Assembly: GCA_005808475.1 (NCBI GenBank)
Contig: SYLY01000267.1
Span: forward strand, 1-62,752
Length of the DNA stretch: 62,752 nucleotides
From: Acidobacteriota bacterium
GTDB lineage: Bacteria; Acidobacteriota; Terriglobia; Bryobacterales; Bryobacteraceae
Direction of reading: 5' to 3'
The notes under the pieces were generated by a model, which was given only the letters and a program-made list of their open reading frames with translations, was not told where the DNA came from and made no database searches. Below, in pieces: positions 24,682-33,695 of the stretch (the first letter of the stretch is position 1; every line of letters starts with the position of its first letter). The position numbers and the translations under genes were made by a program.

Positions 24682-25701
24682 GTGTCCACGTTGACGCGTT
24701 TCCTCACCCAGGCGCTGATCCTTTCGCCACCGCGCCCGCCGGAATGCCAAACGTTCCAGGCAGCCCGATACCGGCACGAGCTCGCCCTCACCGGCAAGCC
24801 GGCGATCGTCGTGGATTGGGCATCTCCTTTCAGCCTCGGCGAGAGCGACGACACGCCTCACGGCCGGGTGAAGACCGGGACCGAGGCCTCGGAGGATTCG
24901 GCGCGCTGGGTTTCGGACGCGCTGGACCCGCCATTCATCGTTGGCGTCCTCATGTGCCAATCGATCGGCACTCACGGTAACGATTGGTGGTTTCCGGCCG
25001 GCGGAATGAAGCGCACGTATCCGCGAGACGACGGAGCCGCTTTCGAGGCGAGGGCCTCGATCATGCGGCGCGTTCACGCCGAAGTGCTAAAGATCGTGAC
25101 GGCGCCCCGCGGCCAGAGCTGGGCCGGCGACACGGCAGCCCAGACGGAAAGCACCAGAAAAAAACTCTCGGAAGACAACCACCCAGCCCTCGCGGAAGAT
25201 CACTACCTCGGTGACGAAATCTCAGCGTTCTGCTTTTCCCGAAAATTTAACAAACTCTATTTTCAATATTTTCAGATAAATACGGACACAATCCAAAAAT
25301 CGGCGCCATCGTTCCGCCAACTCCTCCCGCCCGGGGCGCCATCATCGGCTTGGGCGGGCATCGCTCGCCGGCAACACGAAGGAAGGATCGATCCATGCAA
25401 ACCATCGCTCTCGGTGGCGCCGCGCGCGCTGCCTCTACACCATCGCTCGTCGACGGGCTCCGCGAGTCGCTGCGGCCAGAGGGAACTCTCGAGGAACTCG
25501 TATTCGCCCACCTCCTCGTCGCCGTGGCCGAACTCCGCCGGTGCGACGCAGCGGGCCCGGGATCCCCTTGGACGGATCGCGACCGGGCCGAACGCTCCTT
25601 CTTCCGGTGCATCCGCGAACTCCGCGCAATCCAACGCAATCGAACGGAAAATGCTTCGAAAAAAAGTGTTAGATTGCAAAACGAACCTGACAACTCGTTG
25701 A
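24682..25701 (+). CDS. Unrecognised open frame, probably a decayed gene
   Basis: From the GTG at 24682 to about 25230 this frame has strongly G/C-biased third codon positions and ordinary protein composition ([44 protein letters not shown]). After 25230 the DNA turns AT-rich and codon bias disappears, although the frame stays open and overlaps the next gene. Upstream, the coding-like signal continues in a different frame ([20 protein letters not shown], about 24620-24690), suggesting a frameshift. I do not recognise the family. A small gene ending elsewhere, or a pseudogene, are both possible. This is the only content I see in the 800 bp between the repeats and the SEC-C gene. Confidence 0.28.
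   Translation: MSTLTRFLTQALILSPPRPPECQTFQAARYRHELALTGKPAIVVDWASPFSLGESDDTPHGRVKTGTEASEDSARWVSDALDPPFIVGVLMCQSIGTHGNDWWFPAGGMKRTYPRDDGAAFEARASIMRRVHAEVLKIVTAPRGQSWAGDTAAQTESTRKKLSEDNHPALAEDHYLGDEISAFCFSRKFNKLYFQYFQINTDTIQKSAPSFRQLLPPGAPSSAWAGIARRQHEGRIDPCKPSLSVAPRALPLHHRSSTGSASRCGQRELSRNSYSPTSSSPWPNSAGATQRARDPLGRIATGPNAPSSGASANSAQSNAIERKMLRKKVLDCKTNLTTR
25235..25290 (+). promoter_or_regulatory. AT-rich putative promoter region before the SEC-C gene
   Basis: A sharp drop in GC content, with TTTAACAAACTCTATTTTC and AATATTTTCAGATAAATACG, in an otherwise GC-rich window. It lies 105-160 bp before the SEC-C gene start. No -35/-10 pair stands out clearly enough to name a start site. Confidence 0.35.
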
Positions 25702-25892
25702 AAACGCGGGAGACCGAATCCGATGAACCCGGGACGCCCAGACCGCTTCCCCGCCCCGAACCGGACCCGCACCGCGGCGATCCCGTCGAGCCGCACGTTC
25801 TCACCTTTCGCCGCGACGGCCCCAAGATCGGCCGCAACGATCCTTGCCCCTGCGGCGGAGGAAGGAAGTACAAACTATGTTGCGGGCGCTGA
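25395..25892 (+). CDS. Small protein with C-terminal SEC-C zinc motif
   Basis: Protein of 165 residues starting at ATG 25395, preceded by GGAAGG at 8 bp. Residues 15-85 are helical and Arg-rich ([38 protein letters not shown]), resembling a family of acidobacterial proteins of unknown function repeated in many genomes. A charged, Pro-rich linker leads to [20 protein letters not shown] at the C-terminus, a complete SEC-C zinc knuckle like that of SecA. No enzyme domain is present. The gene stands alone after an AT-rich promoter region; its 3' end is close to the cupin-like gene. Confidence 0.75.
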   Translation: MQTIALGGAARAASTPSLVDGLRESLRPEGTLEELVFAHLLVAVAELRRCDAAGPGSPWTDRDRAERSFFRCIRELRAIQRNRTENASKKSVRLQNEPDNSLKTRETESDEPGTPRPLPRPEPDPHRGDPVEPHVLTFRRDGPKIGRNDPCPCGGGRKYKLCCGR

Positions 25893-25940
25893 TCGCCGTG
25901 TTCGCGTGCCTCTTGCCGCTGTTCGCGCGATACTGTGAAA

Positions 25941-26234
25941 ATGCCGCAAGCCAAGAAACTTCTGCTCGAGAACGTGCGCGCGCGCGTCACCGAGGTCACC
26001 TACGAACCGGGAAAACCGCGCGACCGCTATCTGCGTCCCACCGATCAGATCATCGTGTTCCTCGACGACTGCGAATACGAACGCACCGATTCCAAGACTG
26101 GCGAGAAGACCGTACGCAAACGCAAATCGGGCGAGATCATCTGGCACGACCGCTCCGAGGACGCCCCCGTCCTCATCAACAAAGGAGCCAAGCCGTACCG
26201 CACGCTCGTCATCGAGCTCGGAGATCCCCGGTAG
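25941..26234 (+). CDS. Small cupin-like protein lacking metal histidines
   Basis: Protein of 97 residues from ATG 25941 (an in-frame GTG lies 6 bp upstream). The order of segments is that of small single-domain cupins: LLLENVRARVTEVTYEPG, RYLRPTDQIIVFLDD, SGEIIWHDRSEDAPVLINKG and YRTLVIEL at the end. The usual HxH metal motif is absent, so it may bind a ligand rather than catalyse. The stop overlaps the GTG of the 3-hydroxyacyl-CoA dehydrogenase gene (TAGTG), so the two are translationally coupled. Confidence 0.7.
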   Translation: MPQAKKLLLENVRARVTEVTYEPGKPRDRYLRPTDQIIVFLDDCEYERTDSKTGEKTVRKRKSGEIIWHDRSEDAPVLINKGAKPYRTLVIELGDPR

Positions 26235-27181
26235 TGGCCCGCGCGTTCGATACCGCGGCCGTCATCGGCACGGGCATGATGGGCCCCGGCATCGCGCTCA
26301 CGCTCGCGCTCGGCGGCGTTCGCGCCACCATTCTCAGCCGCAACGCCGAGTCGGCGGCCCGTGGACTAGAGAAGGCGCGCGCCCAGCTCGACCTGCTGGC
26401 ATCCAACGAGCTCGCCGAGCCCGCTCGGGCCGCCGCTGCCAAGACGCTCCTCTCGGCCTCCGCGATCTTCGACGAGAATATCGCCGAAGCCGACCTGGTG
26501 GTCGAGTCCGCGCCCGAGAACATGGAGTTCAAGCAGAACCTGTTCGCTCGCATGGACGAGATCTCCAAGCCCTCGGCCGTGCTGGCGACCAACACCTCGG
26601 GACTCAGCGTCACCGCGATCGCTTCGGCTTGCAAACGCCATCCGGACCGCGTCGTCACCACGCACTTCTGGAATCCTCCTCACTTGATGCCGCTCGTCGA
26701 GATCGTCAAGGGGGAACACACCGATCCCGCCGTGGCCGAAGCGCTGAAATCGCTCCTCGCCTCGTGTGGCAAGATGCCGGTCATCGTTGACAGGGACACG
26801 CCCGGACAACTCGGCAACCGCCTTCAGATGGCCCTGGTGCGGGAGGCCATCCACATCGTCGAGGCGGGCATCGCCAGTGTCGAAGCGGTCGACGCGGTGG
26901 CAAAGCACGGCTTCGGACTGCGCCTGCCCGTCTACGGCATCTTCGAGCATCAGGACATCGTCGGGCTCGACATGTCGCTCGGCATCGTCGACTACGTGTC
27001 GCAGGACCTGTGTTCCCTGCCGAAGGCGCCGGATCTCATGCGCGCCAAGGTCGCCGCTGGTGAACTGGGCGCGAAATCGGGCAAGGGATTCTACGACTGG
27101 TCGGTGAAGAGCGCCGATGCCGTCAAGGCCCGCCGCGACTCGTTCGTCCTCGACTTCCTGCGCCGCTGGTACCGCAAGTAG
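26234..27181 (+). CDS. 3-hydroxyacyl-CoA dehydrogenase
   Basis: NAD-dependent dehydrogenase of 315 residues, the normal length of single-function enzymes such as HBDH/Hbd. The N-terminal Rossmann motif is AAVIGTGMMGPGIALTLALGG. The SAPENMEFKQNLFARMDEI and LATNTSGLSVTAIA segments follow, then the catalytic His-Glu region VVTTHFWNPPHLMPLVEIVKG. The C-terminal helical domain ends KSGKGFYDWS. It oxidises an L-3-hydroxyacyl-CoA, in fatty-acid degradation or another CoA pathway. GTG start overlaps the cupin stop. No thiolase or crotonase lies nearby, so the pathway is not fixed. Confidence 0.9.
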   Translation: MARAFDTAAVIGTGMMGPGIALTLALGGVRATILSRNAESAARGLEKARAQLDLLASNELAEPARAAAAKTLLSASAIFDENIAEADLVVESAPENMEFKQNLFARMDEISKPSAVLATNTSGLSVTAIASACKRHPDRVVTTHFWNPPHLMPLVEIVKGEHTDPAVAEALKSLLASCGKMPVIVDRDTPGQLGNRLQMALVREAIHIVEAGIASVEAVDAVAKHGFGLRLPVYGIFEHQDIVGLDMSLGIVDYVSQDLCSLPKAPDLMRAKVAAGELGAKSGKGFYDWSVKSADAVKARRDSFVLDFLRRWYRK

Positions 27182-27184
27182 CGG

Positions 27185-28141
27185 CTACGCCGTTCGCAAC
27201 TCGCGCACGATCTCCGCGGCGATCCGCCGCGCGTCGTCGATCGCGTCTTTCGGCAGGCTGATCGCGCCCACGCGCGGATGGCCGCCGCCTCCGTACCGCT
27301 CGCAGATCGACGCCAGATTGTGGGTCAGCGGGCCGTTGACCCACGGGTTCGATCCCACCGAGATCTTGGTGCGGAACGAGGCGTGCAGCACCGACACCGT
27401 GTACACGCACTCGGGATGCAGATAGTAGGGGATGAACTTGTTGTAGCCTTCGATCCCCAGATCCACCAGATCGAAAAAAACCACGCCTTCGTTCGCCGAG
27501 CCACGCTCGCGAATCACGTCGATCATCGACAGGTGGCGTGCGTAAAGAGGTTCGAAGATGCCGCGAATATCGGGATCGGCCGCGATCTCGTCAAGGCGCT
27601 TGGTCTGCATCAGCCGGATGATGCGCTGCACCGCGTCCGAACCTTTCGCGCCTTCGATCACCAGCACCAGCTTGGTCGCGGGCATCGCGATTTCCACCGC
27701 TTCCTTCGCGTTGGCGTACTGCGCTCCGTCGATGATGTCGGCCCAGTGCACCAGATCCTCGAGGTCGGGAGCCAGAAAGCCGAACCGTTCCCGCGCCACG
27801 TCCGCGATGAACTTCGTGCATGACCGGTAGCCCGGGTCGAAGAAGTGATGCTCGGACGCGCGGCTGTGGTGATGCCCGGCGTCCTCCGGCGAAAGGAACG
27901 CGCTCTGATGGTGGTCGAACCACCACGTCAGCTTCATCGTCGGCGCGTACTTGAAGTCGACGATCGCGTTCTCGTCGCCGTCGAACAGCGCTTCGTCGAA
28001 CGACTGGTTCGGCGCGTGCATCATGCCGGTGTAGGCGTAATCCGCGCCCGGATAGAACCTCTCCCGCGTGAAGCGGGTGAAGTAAGCGGCCGCCGCTGCG
28101 CCGTCGAAGCAGTGGTCGTGGTATAGGACGCGGACAAGCAT
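27185..28141 (-). CDS. DHH/DHHA1 family phosphoesterase
   Basis: Protein of 318 residues. Motif I is YHDHCFDGAAAAAYF, and the DHH signature is WWFDHHQS (residues 76-78). HWADIIDGA provides a later Asp ligand. The C-terminal DHHA1 segment has the glycine-rich substrate loop ERYGGGGHPRVGAISLP. These are two-metal phosphodiesterases or phosphatases acting on nano-RNA, cyclic dinucleotides or polyphosphate; which one applies here is not clear. No export signal. Its 3' end is 3 bp from the convergent dehydrogenase gene. Confidence 0.86.
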   Translation of the reverse strand: MLVRVLYHDHCFDGAAAAAYFTRFTRERFYPGADYAYTGMMHAPNQSFDEALFDGDENAIVDFKYAPTMKLTWWFDHHQSAFLSPEDAGHHHSRASEHHFFDPGYRSCTKFIADVARERFGFLAPDLEDLVHWADIIDGAQYANAKEAVEIAMPATKLVLVIEGAKGSDAVQRIIRLMQTKRLDEIAADPDIRGIFEPLYARHLSMIDVIRERGSANEGVVFFDLVDLGIEGYNKFIPYYLHPECVYTVSVLHASFRTKISVGSNPWVNGPLTHNLASICERYGGGGHPRVGAISLPKDAIDDARRIAAEIVRELRTA

Positions 28142-28238
28142 TCTCGGGTACGGGAAAACCTAATAGATTGCAACATTCGGGGGCGGAATGCAAGTCACCC
28201 CGCCGGGAATTTTGTGGATTCCCCAAATTGCGGGCATT

Positions 28239-29648
28239 TCAGCGCAGCGAGATCGACACCGCGTTCGCGGCGATTCCGTCCGCGCTCAGCTCCACGGCCG
28301 CTTCGCCGCGGCCGCGCAACGCCGCTGGAATCCTCGCGTTGACTTGGTCCAGCCCGGCGAATTCCGGCTGTGGACCCGCGAACAATACCTCGGTGGAGAT
28401 CCCGCCGATCCGGACCTCGATCGATGCCGCGTGCCGAATGCCCGTGGCGAACAGCAGTAGCACCGCGTCGGCCGCGCCCGCCAGATCCACCGGATCGGCG
28501 GCGAACGAGTAGGTATCGTTGCCGGCGGAATCGCGCCGCAGTACCAGCGCGGCGGGCCGGCCCGATCCGGAACCGCTCGACGTGAAGATCGCCGGCGCAG
28601 TCTTGTCCACGCGGACCGAACCGGTCGCGCGAATGCCGGCGTCTCCTTCCACTGTGACGACGGCTTCGCCGGAAGCGGTCTCCGGAGGCGTGACGTAGTT
28701 GATCTGTCCCGGCGATGCGTACAAGAGCGGAGCCGCGCGGCGCGAGCCGGCCGAGTCGGTCACGAACACGCGCGAACCGGCCAGCACGGACGGCGGCGGT
28801 TGCGGCGCGGACGCGGTGGAGCCCGCGGTCAGCCCCACTCCGAACGCCGACACGATCGACGACGGAGCAACGGCCGGCTGGAACGACGCCGCGGACACGG
28901 AGTTCGCCACCGTCACCAGTGCGCGGCACGCGCGGCCCGAGTCCACGAACGTGCCCGAGTTCACCACCATGGCCATCTCGGCGGTCACCTTCGCCGGTTC
29001 CGCCGGACTGTCCCAGCGCACCGGCCGCATCCATTCGCTGCCCGCCGCCGGACATCCACCGGGTGTGCAGTTCAGGTTCACGGTTGTGGCCGGAAAGTAG
29101 ACCGTCTGGATCAGTTCGTCGCCGGTGACATCGAGTTCATATAGAGAAAGGAAGTTCGTGCCATGCGAGTAGTTCTTGACGTCGGAGCAGCCTCCCGCGT
29201 CGGCGATTCCATCGTTGTTCGTATCGATCGGGCAGCGCACCGGGATCTCCACGGTCTGCGTGCCATGAACATTCACGCCTTGCGTGCTCGTCTGCGTGGT
29301 GCAGCCGTCCGAGTTGTAGAGCGTGCAGTTCGGAGGCTTGTACAGCGAGTGCGTCGTGCAACTGTTCCACTCGTACCAGCCGTCGCGGCAGTCGGTGCGG
29401 CAGTTGCCGTTGCTGTCGCACACGCGCGAGTCGTGGCACCAGCCATCGAACTGATGGCTGTCGCGCTTGACGCCGAAGTTGGAAGTCGCGCCCCAATTTC
29501 CGAATGGAGCCGAATGCAGCGGGTTGCCAGGACACTCGGCGGCAATATCGCCGCTGACTTTCCGTTCGCGATTCAGACCCGCGACCGAAAGCCGGCAAAC
29601 TTGCGCCGCCGCGGCGCAGCCGAACGACAACAGGAGCAGGATTCGCAC
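28239..29648 (-). CDS. Secreted Cys-rich protein with Solibacter TIGR03437-type C-terminal domain
   Basis: Protein of 469 residues with a signal peptide (MRILLLLSFGCAAAAQ). Residues 17-235 are very Cys-rich (WCHDSRVCDSNGNCRTDC, NCTLYNSDGC, NCTPGGCPAAG) with a calcium-loop-like DTNNDGIADAGGC, and are not recognised. Residues about 240-469 are the domain found in many copies in Solibacter-type genomes (VSAASFQPAVAPSSIVSAFG, YASPGQINYVTPPE, DQVNARIPAALRG). The domain is thought to act in surface attachment or secretion, but function is unproven. It follows the 411-residue secreted protein with a 3-bp gap. Confidence 0.82.
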   Translation of the reverse strand: MRILLLLSFGCAAAAQVCRLSVAGLNRERKVSGDIAAECPGNPLHSAPFGNWGATSNFGVKRDSHQFDGWCHDSRVCDSNGNCRTDCRDGWYEWNSCTTHSLYKPPNCTLYNSDGCTTQTSTQGVNVHGTQTVEIPVRCPIDTNNDGIADAGGCSDVKNYSHGTNFLSLYELDVTGDELIQTVYFPATTVNLNCTPGGCPAAGSEWMRPVRWDSPAEPAKVTAEMAMVVNSGTFVDSGRACRALVTVANSVSAASFQPAVAPSSIVSAFGVGLTAGSTASAPQPPPSVLAGSRVFVTDSAGSRRAAPLLYASPGQINYVTPPETASGEAVVTVEGDAGIRATGSVRVDKTAPAIFTSSGSGSGRPAALVLRRDSAGNDTYSFAADPVDLAGAADAVLLLFATGIRHAASIEVRIGGISTEVLFAGPQPEFAGLDQVNARIPAALRGRGEAAVELSADGIAANAVSISLR

Positions 29649-29651
29649 CGC

Positions 29652-30887
29652 TCAGAGCACTCCGTGAAAGCGCGACATCCAATACGGCAGGATGTAGTCG
29701 ATGCCTGCTCCTTCGATCCGGCCCGAGCCTCCTCCGTACAGCAGGAACGGGCTCCGCTGCCACAGGAAATCGGTGGGCACGCGCCGCGGCACGGGAATCG
29801 CCGAACAGGCTCGATCCTGATGCCGGCACGAGTCGAACTCGTCCCGCAGATCCACGGCGAAGTCGCGGCGGCCTCGCGTCAACCACTGGTCGAGCAGTTC
29901 CCGCGTCGATTCGTCGCGAACCGCGTCCGGACCGCGAATCGCGCGGTCGATCGCCTGGAAGTGCGCGTTGCCGTGATCGTCCACCGTGCGCCGCAACAGA
30001 TCGTAGGCGCGCTCGTACGACCAGCGATAGTAGCTCTCGTCTTCGTAACGAAGCAGCGCGAACATGCTGAGCATGTCCAGGTTGAACTTGAAGTACGACG
30101 AGTGATCGTCGGCCACATCCACCGCGATGGGAGCCGCGGTCGCGCCCGACGACCAGAACCGCGCGTTGCGATAGTGGCCGGCGAACTGGCCGGGATTCAC
30201 CTGCCGCCCGATGGCGAGCAGCGCCAGTTGCTGATCGGGCCGCTGAGCGAACGTGGTCACGATGCGGCCGTCGGGCATCCGCACGTTCCAGTCGTCGTCG
30301 CGCAGCCGCCACAGCAGACGCGTCACCAGATCGGCCACGGTCAGGCGGACCGCCGGATCGTCCACCCGGTCCCAGGCCACGCTCAGTCCGAAGAACACGC
30401 CCGTGTATTGGTCTCGCGACGTGTTGCCGATCCAGCGGTACCGGGCGCCGTTCACGGTTCCATCGAACGCTCCGTGATGGCGCTCCTCCGACAGGATGCC
30501 TTCGGCCCACGGCGAATCGGCGGGAACGGCGCAGCGCGCCAGACGATTCTGGCCGGTGACTTCGACGAGCAGCCACAATCCGTCGATGCCGCGCCGGACC
30601 GCGTCGAGCGACTCCGGCGTGCGAGTCACCGCGTAGCGGTACGACTCGGCCGCCAGGTAGTGGCCGGTCCAGATCGCCGAATCTCCGCACCGTGTGTACC
30701 CGGCCACCTCGGTGGCGGTGGGCTCGGCGAACCACGGGTCGGCGATCGTGCCGAAGGGCAGATGCCAGGCCGCGATCCCGGCCGAAATGGCCAAGGCATC
30801 GGACTCAGCCGCATGGGCGGCGGCGGCGAGCAGAATCAGGGCGCACGTAGAGTGTCGGATGGCGAACCTCCGGTTCTTTGGACGCAA
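29652..30887 (-). CDS. Secreted protein of unknown function
   Basis: Protein of 411 residues with a signal peptide (CALILLAAAAHAAE). The mature part is rich in aromatic residues and regularly spaced helices (YTRCGDSAIWTGHYLAAESYRYA, WLLVEVTGQNRLARC, LDMLSMFALLRYEDESYYRWSYERAYDLL). This is suggestive of an alpha/alpha toroid such as those of glycan-active enzymes, but no catalytic motif can be named. It is co-transcribed with the TIGR03437-type Cys-rich protein, so the two may work together outside the cell. Confidence 0.7.
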   Translation of the reverse strand: MRPKNRRFAIRHSTCALILLAAAAHAAESDALAISAGIAAWHLPFGTIADPWFAEPTATEVAGYTRCGDSAIWTGHYLAAESYRYAVTRTPESLDAVRRGIDGLWLLVEVTGQNRLARCAVPADSPWAEGILSEERHHGAFDGTVNGARYRWIGNTSRDQYTGVFFGLSVAWDRVDDPAVRLTVADLVTRLLWRLRDDDWNVRMPDGRIVTTFAQRPDQQLALLAIGRQVNPGQFAGHYRNARFWSSGATAAPIAVDVADDHSSYFKFNLDMLSMFALLRYEDESYYRWSYERAYDLLRRTVDDHGNAHFQAIDRAIRGPDAVRDESTRELLDQWLTRGRRDFAVDLRDEFDSCRHQDRACSAIPVPRRVPTDFLWQRSPFLLYGGGSGRIEGAGIDYILPYWMSRFHGVL

Positions 30888-30905
30888 CTCGAATATAGCA
30901 AGTTT

Positions 30906-32885
30906 CTAGCGAAACGCCGCAACAATCGCGTCCGCGGTCCAGGCGCCGTTCCCCGCGAACTTCGCGCCCAACGACTTGCGCAGTTGCGGCAGATCGGTGA
31001 CGCCGAGCAACCCCGGCGCGAAGTTCGCGAACGAATCCCGGTACTCTTCTTTCTCCATCAGCGACCGGAACGATTCGAGCGCGCCCGACGTGAACACGCG
31101 CGCGATCGCCGGCTCGATCGCGGCCGCGAACAAAGCGGGAACGGCCATCGCGCCCATGGCGGCGACCGTTACCGGCCCGCCGAACGCTCGCGCGATCGCG
31201 ATCAGATCGGCGGCGCGCTGTCCCAGCAGCGGACGTCCGAGCATCAGCGAAGCCCACGCGTACGCGTCCTCGTCCTGATGCCATCGCGCGTGCCGGGCCG
31301 ATGCGCGCGGATACTCGGGGCTCGCATCGCCGGTTCCGCGAAGGTCCGGAGCGCAGACCTCGAAACCGGCGCGCGCCAACGTCTGATAGAGATCGTCCTC
31401 GCCCCAGCGGGCGTTGCGGCCGTTGGGCTCGATCGCGACGATCTTTCCACGCGCGGCCGCGGGACGGAAGATCCATGCCGGAACCCAGACCTCGGGAGCC
31501 GATCGAACCTCCACGGCGTCGATCTTCAACCCGCGCGACACGGTCTGGCCTTTCTTGACCAGCCCCGCCGCGGGCGGCTCATCGAGCTTCAGCAGTTCCT
31601 TCAATCCGCGCGGCTCGTCCGGCGTCCGGATCTCGCGAGCGCGCTGCTTGGCCACCGCCCACGGCGTCATGCCGCCGTACGACTTGACGGTGGATGCCGC
31701 CGGAGTGACGTACAGCGTCTCGTCGGCCTCCGCCTTGACCGGCGGCTCGGCCGTCGCGAGCGGGGTTCCGGGCATCATCCATCGTTGGAACCAACGGTAG
31801 ATCTCGAGACGCATGTCGTACGCGAGCCCGTGCGGCAGCGGAGTCTCGTACCACGCGATCTTCTCCGCCGCGCCCATCGTCCGGTACACACGCTCGAGCT
31901 TGGCGAACTCCTCGCGGCCGTTCTCGATGTATCGCGGCGAGTAGGTTCCGAAGAAGTCCTTGGCGCTGGAGAGAATCAGCAGCGGCTTCGGCGCCAGCGG
32001 ATACAGCAGATCCCAACGGTCGAATCCAACCGGGCCGCCGCCGGCGAAGTTCTGCTCGGCGTCGTCGGTCGAGCCCGGCGAGTTGAAGTTCGCGCACGCG
32101 TGATTCTCGGTGTTGCCGCAAGCGGGAGCGGCGCAGGTCAGCCGGTCGTCGACGGCGGCCAGCATCATGGTGAGCGTGCCGCCGCCGGAGTTGCCGGTGG
32201 AGGCCAGCCGCGTGGGATCGCACAACGGATGCGACGCAAGATAGTCGAGCCCGCGCACCGCGTCCCACGTCTGGAAGCGCGTGCTGGTGTCGCCGGTCAA
32301 CAGAAGCTGTTTGCCGGGAACGGTGTGCTCGTCGTCGGCCGATCGAAGCCGCGTCAGACCGGTCTTCGCATCCGGGTAATACGTGCGCTCGCCTTGCCCC
32401 ATGGGATCGAACGCGAGCACCAGGAAGCCGAGCCGGGCCAGTCCCTGGCAGCAGTATTGATAGGGAGCGGCGGCCTTGCCGTTCAGCGAATGCCCCATCT
32501 GGAACAGCACGCCGGGAAAGGGAGGACGCGCCGCCGTGGGAATGTAGAGGTTCGCCGGGATGTGGAGTTCCGGCCGGCTTTCGTAAACGATCTTCTCCAA
32601 TCGATAGCTTTCGCGTTCGAACTGGCCGGTGACGCGGGCGCGGAGCGGAGTGCGCTGCGGCTCGCCTCCCACCAGCTTCCAAAACATCTCTCTCGTCCAA
32701 TGTTTCCGGGCGCGAATCGCCTCCGCGGTTGTGAGACCGGCCAGCGCCCGATTGCGGCGCTCATACGACTGGTTCGCGAGACGCGTCAGATAATCCGGCA
32801 GGCAGCGCGAATAGTCGCGGTAGTCGACTCGCGGAGCCAGGGCGGTTGCGAGCAGGTCGCGGCGGGAGATCATGGATCGCAACAT
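30906..32885 (-). CDS. Tat-exported alpha/beta hydrolase (acetyl xylan esterase-like, two-domain)
   Basis: Protein of about 659 residues; ATG 32885 or, 12 bp later, ATG 32873 (MISRRDLLATALAPR, twin-arginine signal). The N-terminal 400 residues form an alpha/beta hydrolase with PGVLFQMGHSLNGKA, the DPMGQGER turn, the nucleophile elbow STGNSGGGTLTMMLAA and a late His (LPHGLAYD). The C-terminal 250 residues look like a second, degenerate hydrolase domain (IVAIEPNGRNARWG, EVCAPDLRGTGDASPE) without a clear nucleophile. Deacetylation of glycans is a reasonable guess. It starts 36 bp from the divergent IMPase gene. Confidence 0.8.
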   Translation of the reverse strand: MLRSMISRRDLLATALAPRVDYRDYSRCLPDYLTRLANQSYERRNRALAGLTTAEAIRARKHWTREMFWKLVGGEPQRTPLRARVTGQFERESYRLEKIVYESRPELHIPANLYIPTAARPPFPGVLFQMGHSLNGKAAAPYQYCCQGLARLGFLVLAFDPMGQGERTYYPDAKTGLTRLRSADDEHTVPGKQLLLTGDTSTRFQTWDAVRGLDYLASHPLCDPTRLASTGNSGGGTLTMMLAAVDDRLTCAAPACGNTENHACANFNSPGSTDDAEQNFAGGGPVGFDRWDLLYPLAPKPLLILSSAKDFFGTYSPRYIENGREEFAKLERVYRTMGAAEKIAWYETPLPHGLAYDMRLEIYRWFQRWMMPGTPLATAEPPVKAEADETLYVTPAASTVKSYGGMTPWAVAKQRAREIRTPDEPRGLKELLKLDEPPAAGLVKKGQTVSRGLKIDAVEVRSAPEVWVPAWIFRPAAARGKIVAIEPNGRNARWGEDDLYQTLARAGFEVCAPDLRGTGDASPEYPRASARHARWHQDEDAYAWASLMLGRPLLGQRAADLIAIARAFGGPVTVAAMGAMAVPALFAAAIEPAIARVFTSGALESFRSLMEKEEYRDSFANFAPGLLGVTDLPQLRKSLGAKFAGNGAWTADAIVAAFR

Positions 32886-32921
32886 AGCATTGTCCGGGCG
32901 CGCCGTCCGATAATCGAACGA

Positions 32922-33686
32922 ATGGCCAACGAACTGGAACTGGAAGCCGCGCGCGCGGCGTCGCAACGCGCCGGGGAAGCCGCGATGCGCTATTGGCGCA
33001 CCGGCATCCAGGCCGACGACAAATCGGACGACTCCCCGGTCACCGCCGCCGACCGGGAGTGCGAACGGATCATCGTGCAGGAACTGTGCGCCCGCTTCCC
33101 CGACGACGGCATCCTGGGCGAGGAGGGCGCCGAGAAGAAGTCGGCGAACGGACGCCGCTGGATCGTGGACCCGATCGACGGCACGCGCGACTTCGTCCGC
33201 GGCAACCACGCCTGGTGCAATTTGATCGCGCTCGAGGACAACGGCGAGATCGTGCTCGGCGTCGCCGGATTCCCCGCCCGCAAGGACACCTACTGGGCCT
33301 CGGCCGGCGCCGGAGCTTGGCGCGACGGCGAGCGCATTCGCGTCTCCGGGATCAAGGATGTCTCGCGCTCGGTGCTCTGCGTGAATTCGTTCAACCACAT
33401 CTGGCGCCGCTCGTTCTCGCGCCACCTCATCGAATGGATGCGCGGATTCTGGGCCGTGCGTAGTCTCGGCGGAGCCGCGGACGCGATCCACGTCTGCTCC
33501 GGCATGGCGGAAGCGTGGATTCAAGAGGCGGGAAAACCCTGGGATTTCGCCGTCTGGAAGATCCTCGCCGAGGAGTCCGGCGGCCGCTACTTCAACTTCG
33601 ACGGCGGCAACTCGATCTACGCCGGCGACTGCGTGATCTGCGTGCCTCCGCTCGAGACCCTCATGCGCAGGTTCGTGGCGAGCTAA
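32922..33686 (+). CDS. Inositol monophosphatase / histidinol-phosphatase family protein
   Basis: Cytoplasmic metal-dependent sugar phosphatase of 254 residues. All family motifs are present: GILGEEG (residues 63-69), the DPIDGT signature at 83-88, and the late GKPWDFAVWKILAEESGG with the third metal Asp. Substrates of this family include inositol phosphate, histidinol phosphate and PAP. The start ATG follows GATAAT by 8 nt, so the mRNA may be leaderless. Ten bp later comes the SDR epimerase gene, hinting at a nucleotide-sugar or cyclitol context. Confidence 0.9.
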   Translation: MANELELEAARAASQRAGEAAMRYWRTGIQADDKSDDSPVTAADRECERIIVQELCARFPDDGILGEEGAEKKSANGRRWIVDPIDGTRDFVRGNHAWCNLIALEDNGEIVLGVAGFPARKDTYWASAGAGAWRDGERIRVSGIKDVSRSVLCVNSFNHIWRRSFSRHLIEWMRGFWAVRSLGGAADAIHVCSGMAEAWIQEAGKPWDFAVWKILAEESGGRYFNFDGGNSIYAGDCVICVPPLETLMRRFVAS

Positions 33687-33695
33687 CCTATCGGA

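Noticed and set aside
27340-27365. A tRNA T-loop-like string (GGGTTCGATCCCACC)
   Set aside because: It lies inside the DHH gene coding for SVGSNPWVNG, and no acceptor or anticodon stem surrounds it.
29163-32921. A plus-strand open frame continuous with the IMPase gene that would add over 1200 N-terminal residues
   Set aside because: It is the antisense of three convincing minus-strand genes; IMPase homology begins at the ATG at 32922.
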